DNA of 64,000 nucleotides from Carallia brachiata (taxonomy: Eukaryota > Streptophyta > Magnoliopsida > Malpighiales > Rhizophoraceae). Every line of letters starts with the position of its first letter. Position 1 is the first letter of the stretch. The notes below the pieces were generated by a model. It was given only the letters and a program-made list of their open reading frames with translations. It had not been told where the DNA came from and ran no database searches. Below, one piece after another: positions 36,782-50,294 of this stretch. Position numbers and translations under genes: made by a program. The stretch covers positions 3,262,187 to 3,326,186 of the forward strand of contig JADCRB010000026.1 in assembly GCA_021464245.1 (NCBI GenBank). The letters run 5' to 3'.

Positions 36782-36798
36782 AAAACCCTAAACCCTAA
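36782..36798 (+). promoter_or_regulatory. Double telo-box in the RuvB-like 2 promoter/leader
   Basis: AAAACCCTAAACCCTAA, two overlapping AAACCCTAA-type motifs, lies 53-69 bases upstream of the ATG. Telo-boxes are common just downstream of the transcription start in plant housekeeping genes active in dividing cells, such as translation and ribosome-biogenesis genes, which fits RuvB-like 2. A CG-rich GCGCCGAAAA lies a few bases upstream. Confidence 0.6.
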
Positions 36799-36814
36799 GC
36801 ATCTATTTCTTTAA

Positions 36815-39463
<2,649 letters not shown>

Positions 39464-42400
39464 ATGGTCCTCTACATGTGAAGTTTTTCATGGTTATGCT
39501 TCATCCCAACATTAATGGCAGCATGAACTCTGAAACATACCTTCTTTCTGTAAGTTCTAGAAATCTTTGAAATTTATGTCGACTTGTGAGTTCAAGTATG
39601 CTGTAAATTCTCCATGATCTGACATGTGTTTGTATGACAGCTTGCAATTATGTTTCACCCTTATGATTCCTCGGAACCGAGAATGATCATCTGACAGGAG
39701 TTTGCTAGTCAGCGGTGCACTTGCTCGACGTTGCTTTTGGTTGTTAATGCTTTGGACCATTTCAAGAACTTAGTAATCGTTGCTTAGAATTAACCCACAC
39801 TTCTTGTTGCCTCTTATTCTCTAGCACGTATTCTACAATTTCTTTTATTTATTTCCTCTCTTGTGGCGTGATTCTTTTACAACAATGATGGAAGTTTTAC
39901 GGGATATCTTAATAGAGACTGTGCGTCCTGTATTCGTCGTTATAGGGTTGTCGCGTTGGAAAAATTTGAAGAGGCGTGGGAGGTAGGCAGGTGGGTACGT
40001 GGTGTAAAAGGGAGAAGTCGTGAGTCTTGTGTGAGATTCTCTTTAGAAAAAGCAAGAAAAAACATGTGATGTGAATATTGGTGAGTAGAATATGTAAATA
40101 ATTAAAGGAAAATAATGTGCATATAACCATGAGAAAAAAATTGATCTCGTTTCTGCTGCGGCTGTAAAGATCGCATTCTTGTAGTTGGATCCAATCGTGT
40201 TGAAGCAGTCAATATCAAATTGAGACAAATTTCTGGCGCTAGAAAGAAATGGAGGCAAAAAAGGAAATGGAGGAATAAAGCAAAATATAAATAGAAGAAG
40301 ACTCATAATTCCATAGCTCAAGTGTTTGGGCATAGATGCAGTGTCTAAGGGTCTATTCGATATTTGCGGGCCTCATAGCCTCATGTTCAGGCTTTCCAAT
40401 TTTGCACTGACGAACATCTCAAAGGGGGTGGCTTGCCGCCTGAGGCCCAGGCCGACCTGTATGGCCTGACATAATTACAACTGGGCCGACATATATAGCT
40501 CTGGACTGCAATGCCTTGTAAATACTTTTAGGGGGTAATGCATTCTAAAAATTTAGGGATAAGAGAGGTATTTCTGTTAAGTTAAAAAGTATTTACAGGC
40601 TACCAAGAATTTATGATAGGACTTATGTGTCATTCATTTATAAGTGACTTCAATTGTGATCAGTGGGATTCAAGTTCAGGATGGAGCACATCAAGAGTTG
40701 AATGCTAATTATTACTGAACACTGATTTTGCTTTGCTGTTTTGGGGTTTTTGGACTGACACAAATTTTTGGGCATAGTTAAGCAATTTAATATCAGAAAA
40801 CAAGGCATGAGCTGCAACCAACTAAACAGTTCTAGAAAAACATTGTCAAGAGTTGCAAGGAACGTAGAGTAGGTTTGACAATATGTTATTGGAGCTTTGC
40901 CATGTTTATGGTACTCACCAATAATGTTTTGAGATACATGCGCCCAATGCATAAACATTCACCATTCTTTTTTTTTTTTTTTGTTGAGGCTTTCTTGTAG
41001 TCTCGGTCTCTCTCAGGGAACCACTTTCTATTTCCTGTCATATTAAATACCAGTCTGTGAATCTTTGAATGAACAATGATTAGATGATGAAAAAAAAAAA
41101 AGAAAAAGACAAGGAAATGAACAAGGATTCTGCTTGAAATGATCCATTCCTGCAACCAGACGAAATGATCCAAGCTTCTTTCCTACTTTTATCTCCCTTG
41201 CTTTTCCTTTTCAGATTGCTAATGAGGAGGGAAAAAAAGAAAAAAAAAAATTGCATGGAACCTATCACTTCAGAGAAATAAAGTGGCTTGGTTGAAAAAC
41301 TATACTGCACGGAATCAATTTTAATGGTTGTGCTAGGTAGAATGAGAGCCACACGTTAGATTCCAGTAGAAGACGTTCGTAATTTATTTTTTTAAAAGAA
41401 AATTTCATTAAAAAGACAAAAAAAAAAAAGATAATTAAATACAAATTAATTTATTTAATTGTAACTATTAATTGTTATTTATGAAGAGATATAAAATTGT
41501 GACTAACAGTCACAATTATATGTTTGTCAATTTATATATTTACCTATTTTTATCTCTCGGTAATATTTTTATTTTTAATTCCAAAAATAAGGGGCATCCT
41601 AAAATTACAAGGAGACACTGAAGATTTTATCCTACGCTGCACGTTAGTCTTAACTCTTAACTCCAACCAGTCTGTGACATACTCGCATGACAGCAGAGCT
41701 CCCACCACTCCAGTGGCTTGTTGCTGCTACCAACAAGAATATTTTCCCATAATAACATATTATACACCTTGTCAAAGATAATATTACGTTTTAGGGTTAT
41801 ATCACAGCAATTTCCTCTAATTATAATAATCTTTCATATCTATAATAATCTGATCATATCACAATAATATTTATGATTCTCTACATTATTAAAATATTGT
41901 GTAATTATTGTAAATTATTTCCTTAATTCATTGTGTACCGCCTTATAAATATGTTACTCATGTAAGTATTAGTAATATAATTTTTACATTCACAAATTTG
42001 TTTCTTACATTATTTTTGTCTTGATATCAGATATTAATTTACCTTATTGTCCACACTTATCACCCAGTAATTTGGCTATTTTTCAAATATTCATATTAAT
42101 CAAATAAACCCAGGCTAGTGTAGTGGGCCCTAATACTACCTGGGTTTGATCCGCTCAATCTAATTTCGTTATGCTACATACTAATTGAACATATTAAGTG
42201 TTAAGACGGTGAATTAAAGAGTATAAAGTCGAACGTTAATAAAATACAAAGATCAGAAATATCTTACAATATTTTTGCAGTTACTCACTTACTAACTTAC
42301 TTTTTTATATCTTTTCAACAGATTTGAAATTTTAAAGTATTATTTGACACACAACTTCTTTACTCTTTATTAATTTTAATATCCTTTAAATTTTCCGGTG

Positions 42401-43343
42401 CATAGGATACCTCATGACTAATGGAAATGAAACACAAAGGAAGACTTGGACTACCTTTGGCCTTATAAAACAATGATCTGCCCGATAGAAAGAATGACTT
42501 TTTTTTTTCGTGTTTTACATATTCTTTTAATTTACAAATTTAATTTACAAATTCCAATTAATATATTCTTTTTTTTTTGATCTGATCCAATTAATATATT
42601 CTACTTAATTAGTAGAGAGCTAGAATTCAACTCAATTAGTTTATTTTCTTTTCATGGTTTTCTGATTACAGGAGCCATTAATCCTAGCACTCTTGCATAT
42701 ACACCTCATAGTTTTTCTGGTCCTTTTTTTTTTTTTTTGCCCAACAAGTGAATAGATATATTGATGCCTATACGGTACTGAGAAAAGTGATAAAGAAAAT
42801 TTTGGATGGTCAACTTTGGGAATTTTGTTACCTATTAAATTAGGTCTCTAATTTTTAAAATTTGGTTAACTCAAATGAATTCTTCTATTAATGTTCACAT
42901 ATTAAACATGACAATGGACGTAGCACCACATGTACATGTATAGACCTGACCAAGTCGACACATCACAAGTTGACACATTAGATGATCAAAATACAAACTT
43001 TTCTGTTGTCAATTTGGTTTATAAAGTTTTGATAATTTCTGACCCAACTATTTTATAACCGTTTTTTTTTACAAAAAAGGTCACAAAAGCACCGTAATTT
43101 TGTTTGCCCGCAATTGCATACTTTGTTTACACAATCCCACCTACCCAAGCAGCATCGTGCTGCCATATGCAAAGGTACTTGGTGCGTGGGTCATTATGCT
43201 TCAATAATGCAGTACTTGAAGTCCTAAAAGGCGAAAATAATAAACCACTTACGAATTATTATGCCCTTAAAAAGTGATACTGCGAATGGCAACTGAGGAC
43301 CATCCCAGTCAAATAAAAAAAAAAAAAAAACAGGAAACGTTTA
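39464..43343. other. Intergenic spacer downstream of RuvB-like 2
   Basis: 39464-39900 is likely 3' UTR and flank. A GC-richer patch at 40340-40520 has no frame or recognisable repeat ends. Open frames at 39909-41352 are A/T-run dependent and overlap each other. No gene is supported. Confidence 0.5.
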
Positions 43344-44165
43344 CACTATGTTTGGAATGCATATGGGGTGAGGATAGAAAGTGGAGAGAAAGAAAGTTAG
43401 GAGAAAAAAAGTGGAGGGATAGAAAGTAATTTTCTTTCCGATTGTTTGGAATGATAAGAGAAATTGAAGGAAAGAAAGTGAAGAGAAAAAAATAATTAAT
43501 TTGGATATGAGATGAAAGCGGAGAGAAAGAAAAATGTTTACATTAAAATGACAAATATACCCCCATTTAAGTCAGAATTGAATTAATTTTTTTTAACCAG
43601 TGGTAAATACCAAATAATTTGGATGGCTCACGTTGCTAATTATTTTTTTTTTCCCCAAGATATGTTACTCTACATATATGTGATGGGTATATATATGTCT
43701 ATACATTACAACCAACTCAAATTGCCACCTCATTTGCACGTGGAATGGAGATTGGTTTGGTAGAAATGAATAATTTGGAGAGAATGAAAGCACGCCCCAA
43801 TAATGAAATGACATGATTTTGTACAAATGCAAGCACGCCGGAGTAATTGATTGGGGCAAATCAAACCACTTCAGAGGATTGTTCTTCTGGTTGCAACGTT
43901 CTCCCACTCCACCCTTCATTCTATCTGACCTAATTTGCTTTTCACAGAGTAGACGAAGGCACAACCGTCAATTCACTGTAACTAGTCAGCTTTTCTCTAC
44001 TTTTCTTCCCGATTTAGAGAGAGCTTTCGTACAGTAAAGGTAAGGCATTACTTTCACCTCACTTTCGCCCCTAAATCCTTCCCCAGGTTTTCCAAACGAA
44101 CGAAAATACTTCGTTCTGTGTAGTTTTCTTTCCTCTTCTTACTTTCCTCCCTTTTAAGTTAAAAA
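43344..44165. mobile_element. Composite MITE remnant of the CACTGTGTTTGG family
   Basis: TTTA then CACTATGTTTGGAATGC starts a purine-rich arm (43344-43550, repeats of GAGAGAAAGAAAG). A matching pyrimidine-rich arm, with CTTTCACCTCACTTTC, TTTTCCAAAC and CTTACTTTCCTCCC, lies at 44050-44160. The middle (about 43600-44040) is unrelated, so either an insertion separated the arms or two half-elements lie side by side. The terminal CCAAACACAGTA is lost. Confidence 0.4.
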
Positions 44166-44483
44166 CTCATAAAAATAAAGAGCTCGTGGCGCATATCCAT
44201 CCAATCAAACAGCATATTATTTATAGCACCAATGTGCGTATCCCGAGATCCATGTGCCTCGTGTACTTTACTAATCGTGATTACGTAATGAAACGAGACT
44301 ATAATTTGCTAGTTTTAATCATAGCAGAGTCGATTAATAAATACACCGGCCGATTTGCCAATCACTTTTATCCCAATTACACTTACACAGTTACCCCTTT
44401 TTCTTCCCGTTATAACTATTTAAAAAAAAACAGAAAAAAAAAAAGAGAAAAAAAAGTAGTGGGCCGCTTTGCCTGCCTTCTTT

Positions 44484-45878
44484 TTACCAGGGGCCCTCGT
44501 CCGGGTAATCAAACGGCGTCTCCGACACCGTCTCGGAATCCCGTAGATCCGGGTGCACGAACCCATAATTCCTGAGCACCTGATTGTCGGCGAGATTCAA
44601 GGCCTTGACCATGGCGTTCCAGCACGTTTCTCCCGCGTACATCTGGTTGTGGTCCCCACTGCAGGGCTGACAACCCGTGAAGTGCGTGATGAACGGCCGC
44701 CTCCAGCTCCCTTTCCCGTTCCCGGCCGTTCTCAAGTGCGGCTCCCTAAACTCACCGTATTGCTCGCTCACTTTCTCCGCGTGCCGCCGCCTCAGCTTCC
44801 CGTCTTGCCTCTCCATTTCCGTGTACCGCTCGGTGATGTTATCGTACGTCGGCGCTATCTCCACCCAGTACCCTTCGAAGTAGTACTCCCCTTCTAGGTA
44901 AATCTTGTCCGTTAGACTCCTGTCCTTGTAGATAAGGTAAATCAGAGCCGTCTGATCGTCCGACTCGGGGAATATCTTGTCCTTGAATATAGACCGTTCA
45001 AGTTGCCCCCACTTCGAGTAGTCGGGGCCAATGGGTCCCATGTTGGCCCATGTGTCCATGAAGTCCATGGACCACTGGCAGTTCCTGATCAAGAAAACGC
45101 CGGCGTTTAAAGCCGTCCAGCTCTTGTCGTCGTAAATCAGCTTGGCCCAGCCGTGAACCACCAGGTTGTGGTTCTTGTAGTCGTACCGTCTCAACGGCAG
45201 CTTGTACTCCATGTCGGTGAACAGCGCGTCGGAGTCAACCCACCAGATCCACTCCGCCTCCGGGTGAGCCAGCATCGCCGCCTTCACCACCGGCAGCTTC
45301 GCCCAGAAACTCTTCATCTTCGGCTGCAGCAGCACGTTGTTGTAGAAGATATCGATGCCGTGTAACCTGCAGTAGTCCACTTTGTTCTTAAAGAATCTCA
45401 ACAGCAAGTGATCGCCTACCGGATTCCTGCACGGCTTCGTCTGGGATCCGGTCACCATCAACACGCGGTCACGTGCTCCTGCGGCGAACGAAGGGTGGTG
45501 CTTAAGCCACTTTTTTCTCTTCTCGTCCCAGTTCGTCACCGGCTTTTCGATCGAGTAACTGACATCCGGGTCGTCGTAGAACGTCTCATCGGGCGGGTCG
45601 TATCTCATATTAACGGCCGGCTCTCCCCGGACACAGTTTTCCGAATCAGACCCAAGTTCGGAGTTGAAATCAGTGACCTTTGGGTCGAAAGTTCTGGAAG
45701 TGATGTTAGGACCTGCGTATGACCAAATAGACCAAACCAGCAAGAAAGCAAGCAATGCCCCTCCGAGGTAGAGAAACCCATCATTCAGACAAGAAAAACC
45801 TCTGTTTCGAACGCTTGTTTTGGCCATTGGAGAAGAGTAGTACTGCTGGGACTTGGAGATTTCAGCTGGTGTGAGCAT
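44484..45878 (-). CDS. GT6: GT34 galactosyltransferase, mannan galactosyl transferase type (MUCI10/GT6-like)
   Basis: This is an intronless frame of 464 residues from ATG 45878. A second Met at residue 18 (MAKTSVRNRG) resembles the start I recall for relatives and may be the real one. The protein is a Golgi type II membrane protein: a short cytosolic tail, one helix at about 35-55 (FLYLGGALLAFLLVWSIWSY), a stem, then the GT34 catalytic domain. Key sites are RVLMVTGSQ (138-146), the metal-binding DSD in WIWWVDSDALF (215-217), TALNAGVFLIRN (255-266) and THFTGCQPCSG (398-408). GT34 members add alpha-1,6-xylose to xyloglucan or alpha-1,6-galactose to mannan. The overall pattern, with the long stem and WAKLIYDDKSW, fits the galactomannan/galactoglucomannan type best. 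A TATA box lies at 46008. The neighbour at 50295 is HHP4-like, as in Arabidopsis by my recollection. Confidence 0.9.
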   Translation of the reverse strand: MLTPAEISKSQQYYSSPMAKTSVRNRGFSCLNDGFLYLGGALLAFLLVWSIWSYAGPNITSRTFDPKVTDFNSELGSDSENCVRGEPAVNMRYDPPDETFYDDPDVSYSIEKPVTNWDEKRKKWLKHHPSFAAGARDRVLMVTGSQTKPCRNPVGDHLLLRFFKNKVDYCRLHGIDIFYNNVLLQPKMKSFWAKLPVVKAAMLAHPEAEWIWWVDSDALFTDMEYKLPLRRYDYKNHNLVVHGWAKLIYDDKSWTALNAGVFLIRNCQWSMDFMDTWANMGPIGPDYSKWGQLERSIFKDKIFPESDDQTALIYLIYKDRSLTDKIYLEGEYYFEGYWVEIAPTYDNITERYTEMERQDGKLRRRHAEKVSEQYGEFREPHLRTAGNGKGSWRRPFITHFTGCQPCSGDHNQMYAGETCWNAMVKALNLADNQVLRNYGFVHPDLRDSETVSETPFDYPDEGPW

Positions 45879-46007
45879 GTTAAAAGGAACCCGACGAAAA
45901 CGATGACAAATGGATAGCTATGGAGCTGAGTTTTGCACTTGTATTTTGGATACTACCGACGGGTTAATGCCATCTGGGTGTTAAGACCGTACGAAATTTT
46001 CAGTGTC

Positions 46008-46013
46008 TATATA
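46008..46013 (-). promoter_or_regulatory. TATA box of the GT34 gene
   Basis: On the minus strand GCGTATATAGA centres a TATATA about 130 bases upstream of the ATG at 45878, giving a predicted leader of roughly 100 bases. Confidence 0.5.
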
Positions 46014-46089
46014 CGCAGCTCATTTGCTAAACCTGGGAGCAGGGGGGAAGACTATTAAGTGACAGACACGACTCCAACTTCTCTATCAA

Positions 46090-48429
46090 ATTAATTATTT
46101 TTTTTTTATAATGATATAAAAGTATGAAAATTTTTTAATATTTTTTAATAATTTATTTTTTTTAATTTAGTACAAAATTTTTAGTTTATTTTTTATTTTT
46201 TAAATTAAATTTTAATTAGATTTAGTATTAACTTAAAATAATGGTTAAAAAAAACTTAAAATAAATTTAAGAATTTTTTGTAAAATTTTATGAAAAAATT
46301 TTAGTAATATTTATCTTTATTCTTTTTTTGTAGTCTCAAAATTTATGTTATAAATTATTAAATAATATTTAATAAAATTAGATAATTATTTTAAAATTAT
46401 TGAAATAAAGCAATATAATATTATTCTTGTAAAAATTTGGACATTTGGTTCAGAGGAAGACAATGAGAGCTCGTGGCTGTTTATTTATTATTGCAGTCTT
46501 CCCACATGGGACAGGAGAAAAGATTGGATTGGCATTTACTATTTAACATTTTTTTTTCCCAAAAAAATATTTATTTTAAATATATTAGTTATTAAATTTT
46601 TAAATTCAGTTTGAATTAATTTTTATTTGAATAACCAGTTTAACAATTTTGTAAAGGTCAGACTCATTATTTGAGTATCAATAAAATTAAACGAGTCTAT
46701 CACTAATATCTAATAAATAAGTATAATTTCAAACATAAATCATAATCTTTAACCAACTCAAATTTGAGATGTTAAATATAAAAATATATTGATTTATTAC
46801 TAAATTATTATTTTATATAATTATTCAGCATTCATTAATAAATGTAAATCAATGAGCTAAATTTTAATTTGAACTAAAATATTTTTAAGATTGAAAACCC
46901 GAATTCGACTTCCGTCAAAAGCCAATTGAAAAAAGAACAATAAATTTAAAATGGTGGAATGTAGAGTGTCGGTTTTAGTTGGCGCGGTTTGAAGCAGAGA
47001 TATGGCGTGAACTGCGCAAAATGGTGGGGCCCTGTAGCCCTTCTAGTGTAAGGTGCTGGTTTTGAGACACTGACACGCTGACTGTTGCACGTGATCGAAG
47101 TATTACACAACACAATTTGTCAGCTGATTAGATTTTCTGATTTGTCCTTTTCACGGCGTAATCTCCGTCGTCTTATGTTAACAATTGTCGGCTGTTGATC
47201 AGCATTCAGCGGTAATGGTATGGTCCTTTTTATTCTTTCTTTTATGAGATAGATGCTTTTTATTTATGAGTGTTTATATTTTGATTAATTAAATTAAATT
47301 AAATTAATATAATTGTTATTTAATTAAAATGTTTTGTTATGTAAAAATTAAAAATTATTTTTGAATTGAAATTTCAATTAATCAAAAATTTCAATTTGAT
47401 GCCCGTTAACTGTTTAATTAATAATTGACTTTAATAATTAAAAAAATTTTAAATTATAATCTAAATATTAAAAAATATTTTTGATATCTATTTTTTTTAA
47501 ATTATAACTATCATTATATATAAAAAAAATAAATAAATAATTATTTGAGATATAATAATATTTTATTAATATTTATTTATTAATAATTGTTGGTCAATAA
47601 TAATTTTTTCCTATAATTAGAAAAAAAGAACTATATATATGTGTGTGTGTGCGCGTGTATGTACTGAAAATTCAGTTTGATTTTCTCAATTAACTGAAAT
47701 TTTCGTTTTTTTTAAGACTCCTAACTGCATTGTTGTCTATCCATATATATTGCATATATATAAATAATACAAGTAAGAATGTTTGACAAAATTTGCATTG
47801 AGAAAAAGAAAAGGACATGAAATCTTTGACTTAAAATGCCTCTAATAATAAGTATATCAATTTTAATTAAGTTAAAGAAAAAAAATATGAAAGATTTGAC
47901 GTAGATAACTTTAGTGATAAGTATAATGTACTTAATTATTTATTTGAGTCAAATTTATAAATATTAGTTTATCAAATTCTAATTAATAAATGCGTAATAC
48001 TTAAAAGATTTATTACATGAATACATAAATTTAACTTTAACACCTTGTCGGCACAAATGACATAATATCCGATGCATAAGTTTTAACATACGTATGTATT
48101 TATTTACAAATGACTTTCGTGGGACGCTGCAAGATCAGTGTAATAGGCGTCTATTGTCACATTACCAGATTTCGCCACGCAATCTTGTATAAAACTGTGC
48201 TCTATTCTAATTTGGGGTCCCTCGATACAATTTTGATATAAGCTTCAAACAAAGATAGTTTCAGACTTAGTCAAAACATGCAATTAACACATTCGGAAGG
48301 CCATGTCCGAAAAGTTTAGCCCCGTTTGTTGACTATAAATAGCCATATTAGAACGTTAGAAGATAATTTTTCCGTTAATTTTCTACTTTTGACGTATTTG
48401 GCCTACCTAAACTGCAACTGAGGAAATGA
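46090..48429. other. AT-rich spacer between the GT34 and HHP genes
   Basis: No gene. A GC-richer block at about 46970-47220 and another at 48100-48260 have no open frame. A short (GT)n/(GCGT) run lies at about 47640-47660. Confidence 0.55.
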
Positions 48430-48960
48430 ATGACATGATTATGCCAGAATGAGGATATGCCTTTGGTTGGTATTTACGAATTCGATCAAAATACCACCAT
48501 TTATAAATGTAACCACAATAAAAGTCAAAAAAGAATACGTATTATAATATTGTGTTCCAAATTCAATCCTCCTTATATCTATCATTAGATAAGTCTTTGG
48601 ACCCTTATATTATCAGCTCACCACAATAGTACACCACAATAATACGTCCCACCAAACTTAATATCTCTATACTTATAAATAGGACTTTGCTCTCTCCACT
48701 ATAAATAAAAGGACTTTACCCTCTTCAAGATAAGATCTCTCTCTCTCTCTTGGAAAGCCTCTATACTTTATTTTTTTTATTTGAGATGTATACTAACTTA
48801 AGTATAAGAGGAGTTTCACTAAGGACGTACACCAACTCTCCTTAATTGTGTTTCGTCTTATAGGTATTGAATTTCACTTCTAAGTTAACCTGACATCATC
48901 CCAAGACTGGATCTGAGCTATGCCCAAGACCAACCCAGATGATCATGCATCATCAAGAGC
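48430..48960 (+). mobile_element. Degenerate LTR-like sequence
   Basis: The order of features is that of a plant LTR: a TATA box TTATAAATAGGAC at about 48676, a second CTATAAATAAAAGG at 48701, a CT-repeat at 48737-48750, and then the stretch ACTAACTTAAGTATAAGAGG, followed by GTTTCACTAAGGACGTACACC and ending TTGTGTTTCGTCTTATAGGT, which resembles the R/U5 part of many Ty3-type LTRs. No second LTR, primer site or target duplication was found, so the ends are approximate and this may be a solo LTR remnant. Confidence 0.4.
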
Positions 48961-49632
48961 CCAATAAGTTAAAATTAAAATTGAAGCTAAGCGAGTTAAA
49001 CACGAATAATTTAGCTCAAGAGAGGCTTTGATGCAGCGCATTTGTATGTATGTGTTGTAAAGAGTTCTCTTGTTATTAATTAGCCTCAAGTGATGATTTC
49101 AAGCTATCATTCGTACTCATCAACATTTTCATTGTCTTTTGTTGCATGCTTCAAGTAATGGAATATGTACCTTAACTATATGAGAACAACTTGACAATAA
49201 GTTTTAGATAGAATCAAAGTGATATAAGACGTTAAATGACTAAATTTAAAAAAAAAATGATTGAATTTAGAAAAAAAAAAAAAAGCTATTAAATATTGTC
49301 AAATAAACTCTGTGATTTTTGTACTACTTAAAATATAGTTATATAATAGAGCTCTCACTATACATAATTGTTTACACAGTATTTTCTCTGTCATACTATT
49401 GTATCATGTAGATGTCGCACCCTCTGTCATCGTCTTATATTGCGTTGTAGTTCCTTATTCATATTTTTAGTGTATCTTTTAGGTTCAGACATCGGTGTTC
49501 ATGGACCGATGTTAAGAAATTGAGAAACATGATAAACATTGCTTATTACGCTTTGACCTTATCATGTTGCAAGGCAACTGGAGGCACCCAAAACTTTGTG
49601 TAATATAGAAATCAATTCCAACTTGCACGTCC

Positions 49633-49706
49633 ACTTACGAAGCTCAGTTGGTTAGAGCACCCGTTTAGTAAGCGGGAGGTCTCAAGTTGAACTCTCAATG
49701 AAAGCA
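49633..49706 (+). pseudogene. tRNA-Thr(AGT)-like pseudogene, probably the head of a retroposon
   Basis: The D arm (GCTCAGTTGGTTAGAGC) and anticodon arm (CCCGT, loop TTAGTAA with anticodon AGT at 49667-49669, GCGGG) are intact. The T stem is broken (TCAAG against CTCAA), only about four or five of seven acceptor pairs remain, and the usual GGTTCGAA box B is changed. The repeats that start 40 bases downstream suggest a tRNA-derived retroposon and not a working tRNA gene. Confidence 0.6.
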
Positions 49707-49748
49707 ATGTTCCAGTTGTCAGAAAGCCTTACCCTTGTAATTTTTCTG

Positions 49749-50118
49749 GGGCTAGCCAGTGGCCACATTTACAATTGACTGGCCTTTTTCAAGAAAATGT
49801 TAAATGCTTTCGCTTCCAAAAGACCAAAACATCTAATGATGCCAAACACTACCGTTGACTGTTTAAGAATTTTTTTGGGCTAGCCACATTTACAATTGAG
49901 TGGCCCTGTTTAAGAAAATGTTAAATGCTTTCGCTTCCAAAAGACCAAAACATCTAATGATACCAAACACAACCGTTCACTGTTTTAAGAATTTTTTTTG
50001 GGCTAGCCACATTTACAATTGAGTGGCCTTTTTTAAGAAAATGTTAAATGCTTTCGCTTCCAAAAGACCAAAAACATCTAATGATACTAAACACAACCGT
50101 TGACTGTCTAAGTATTCT
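49749..50118 (+). repeat. Three tandem copies of a roughly 123-bp repeat
   Basis: Units begin at GGGCTAGCC at 49749 (128 bp), 49877 (123 bp) and 50000 (about 119 bp). All contain CACATTTACAATTGA, TGTTAAATGCTTTCGCTTCC, AAAGACCAAAA and ACATCTAATGAT. Copies 2 and 3 are more alike than either is to copy 1, which has an extra GTGGC near its start. No open frame crosses them. Confidence 0.9.
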
Positions 50119-50294
50119 TTTACAACATTCCAAGTACACGTACGAGTGCATGCAATGCTATCTTCATCCCGACAACATAGGGACTATATGAGGAATGCGT
50201 TTAGCCTTGATTATTATGGTGACATCATATATGGCAAAGCAGCCTTCGGGCTTTATCCCCTAATGAAATGATATTATATGCAGGAATCGCTCAG

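Noticed and set aside
49633..49706. Functional tRNA-Thr(AGT) gene
   Set aside because: The T stem is broken and the acceptor stem has at least two mismatches, so it is kept only as a tRNA-derived pseudogene.
49749..50118. CRISPR-like or satellite array
   Set aside because: Three whole units in direct contact, with no spacers; a local tandem duplication in a plant genome.
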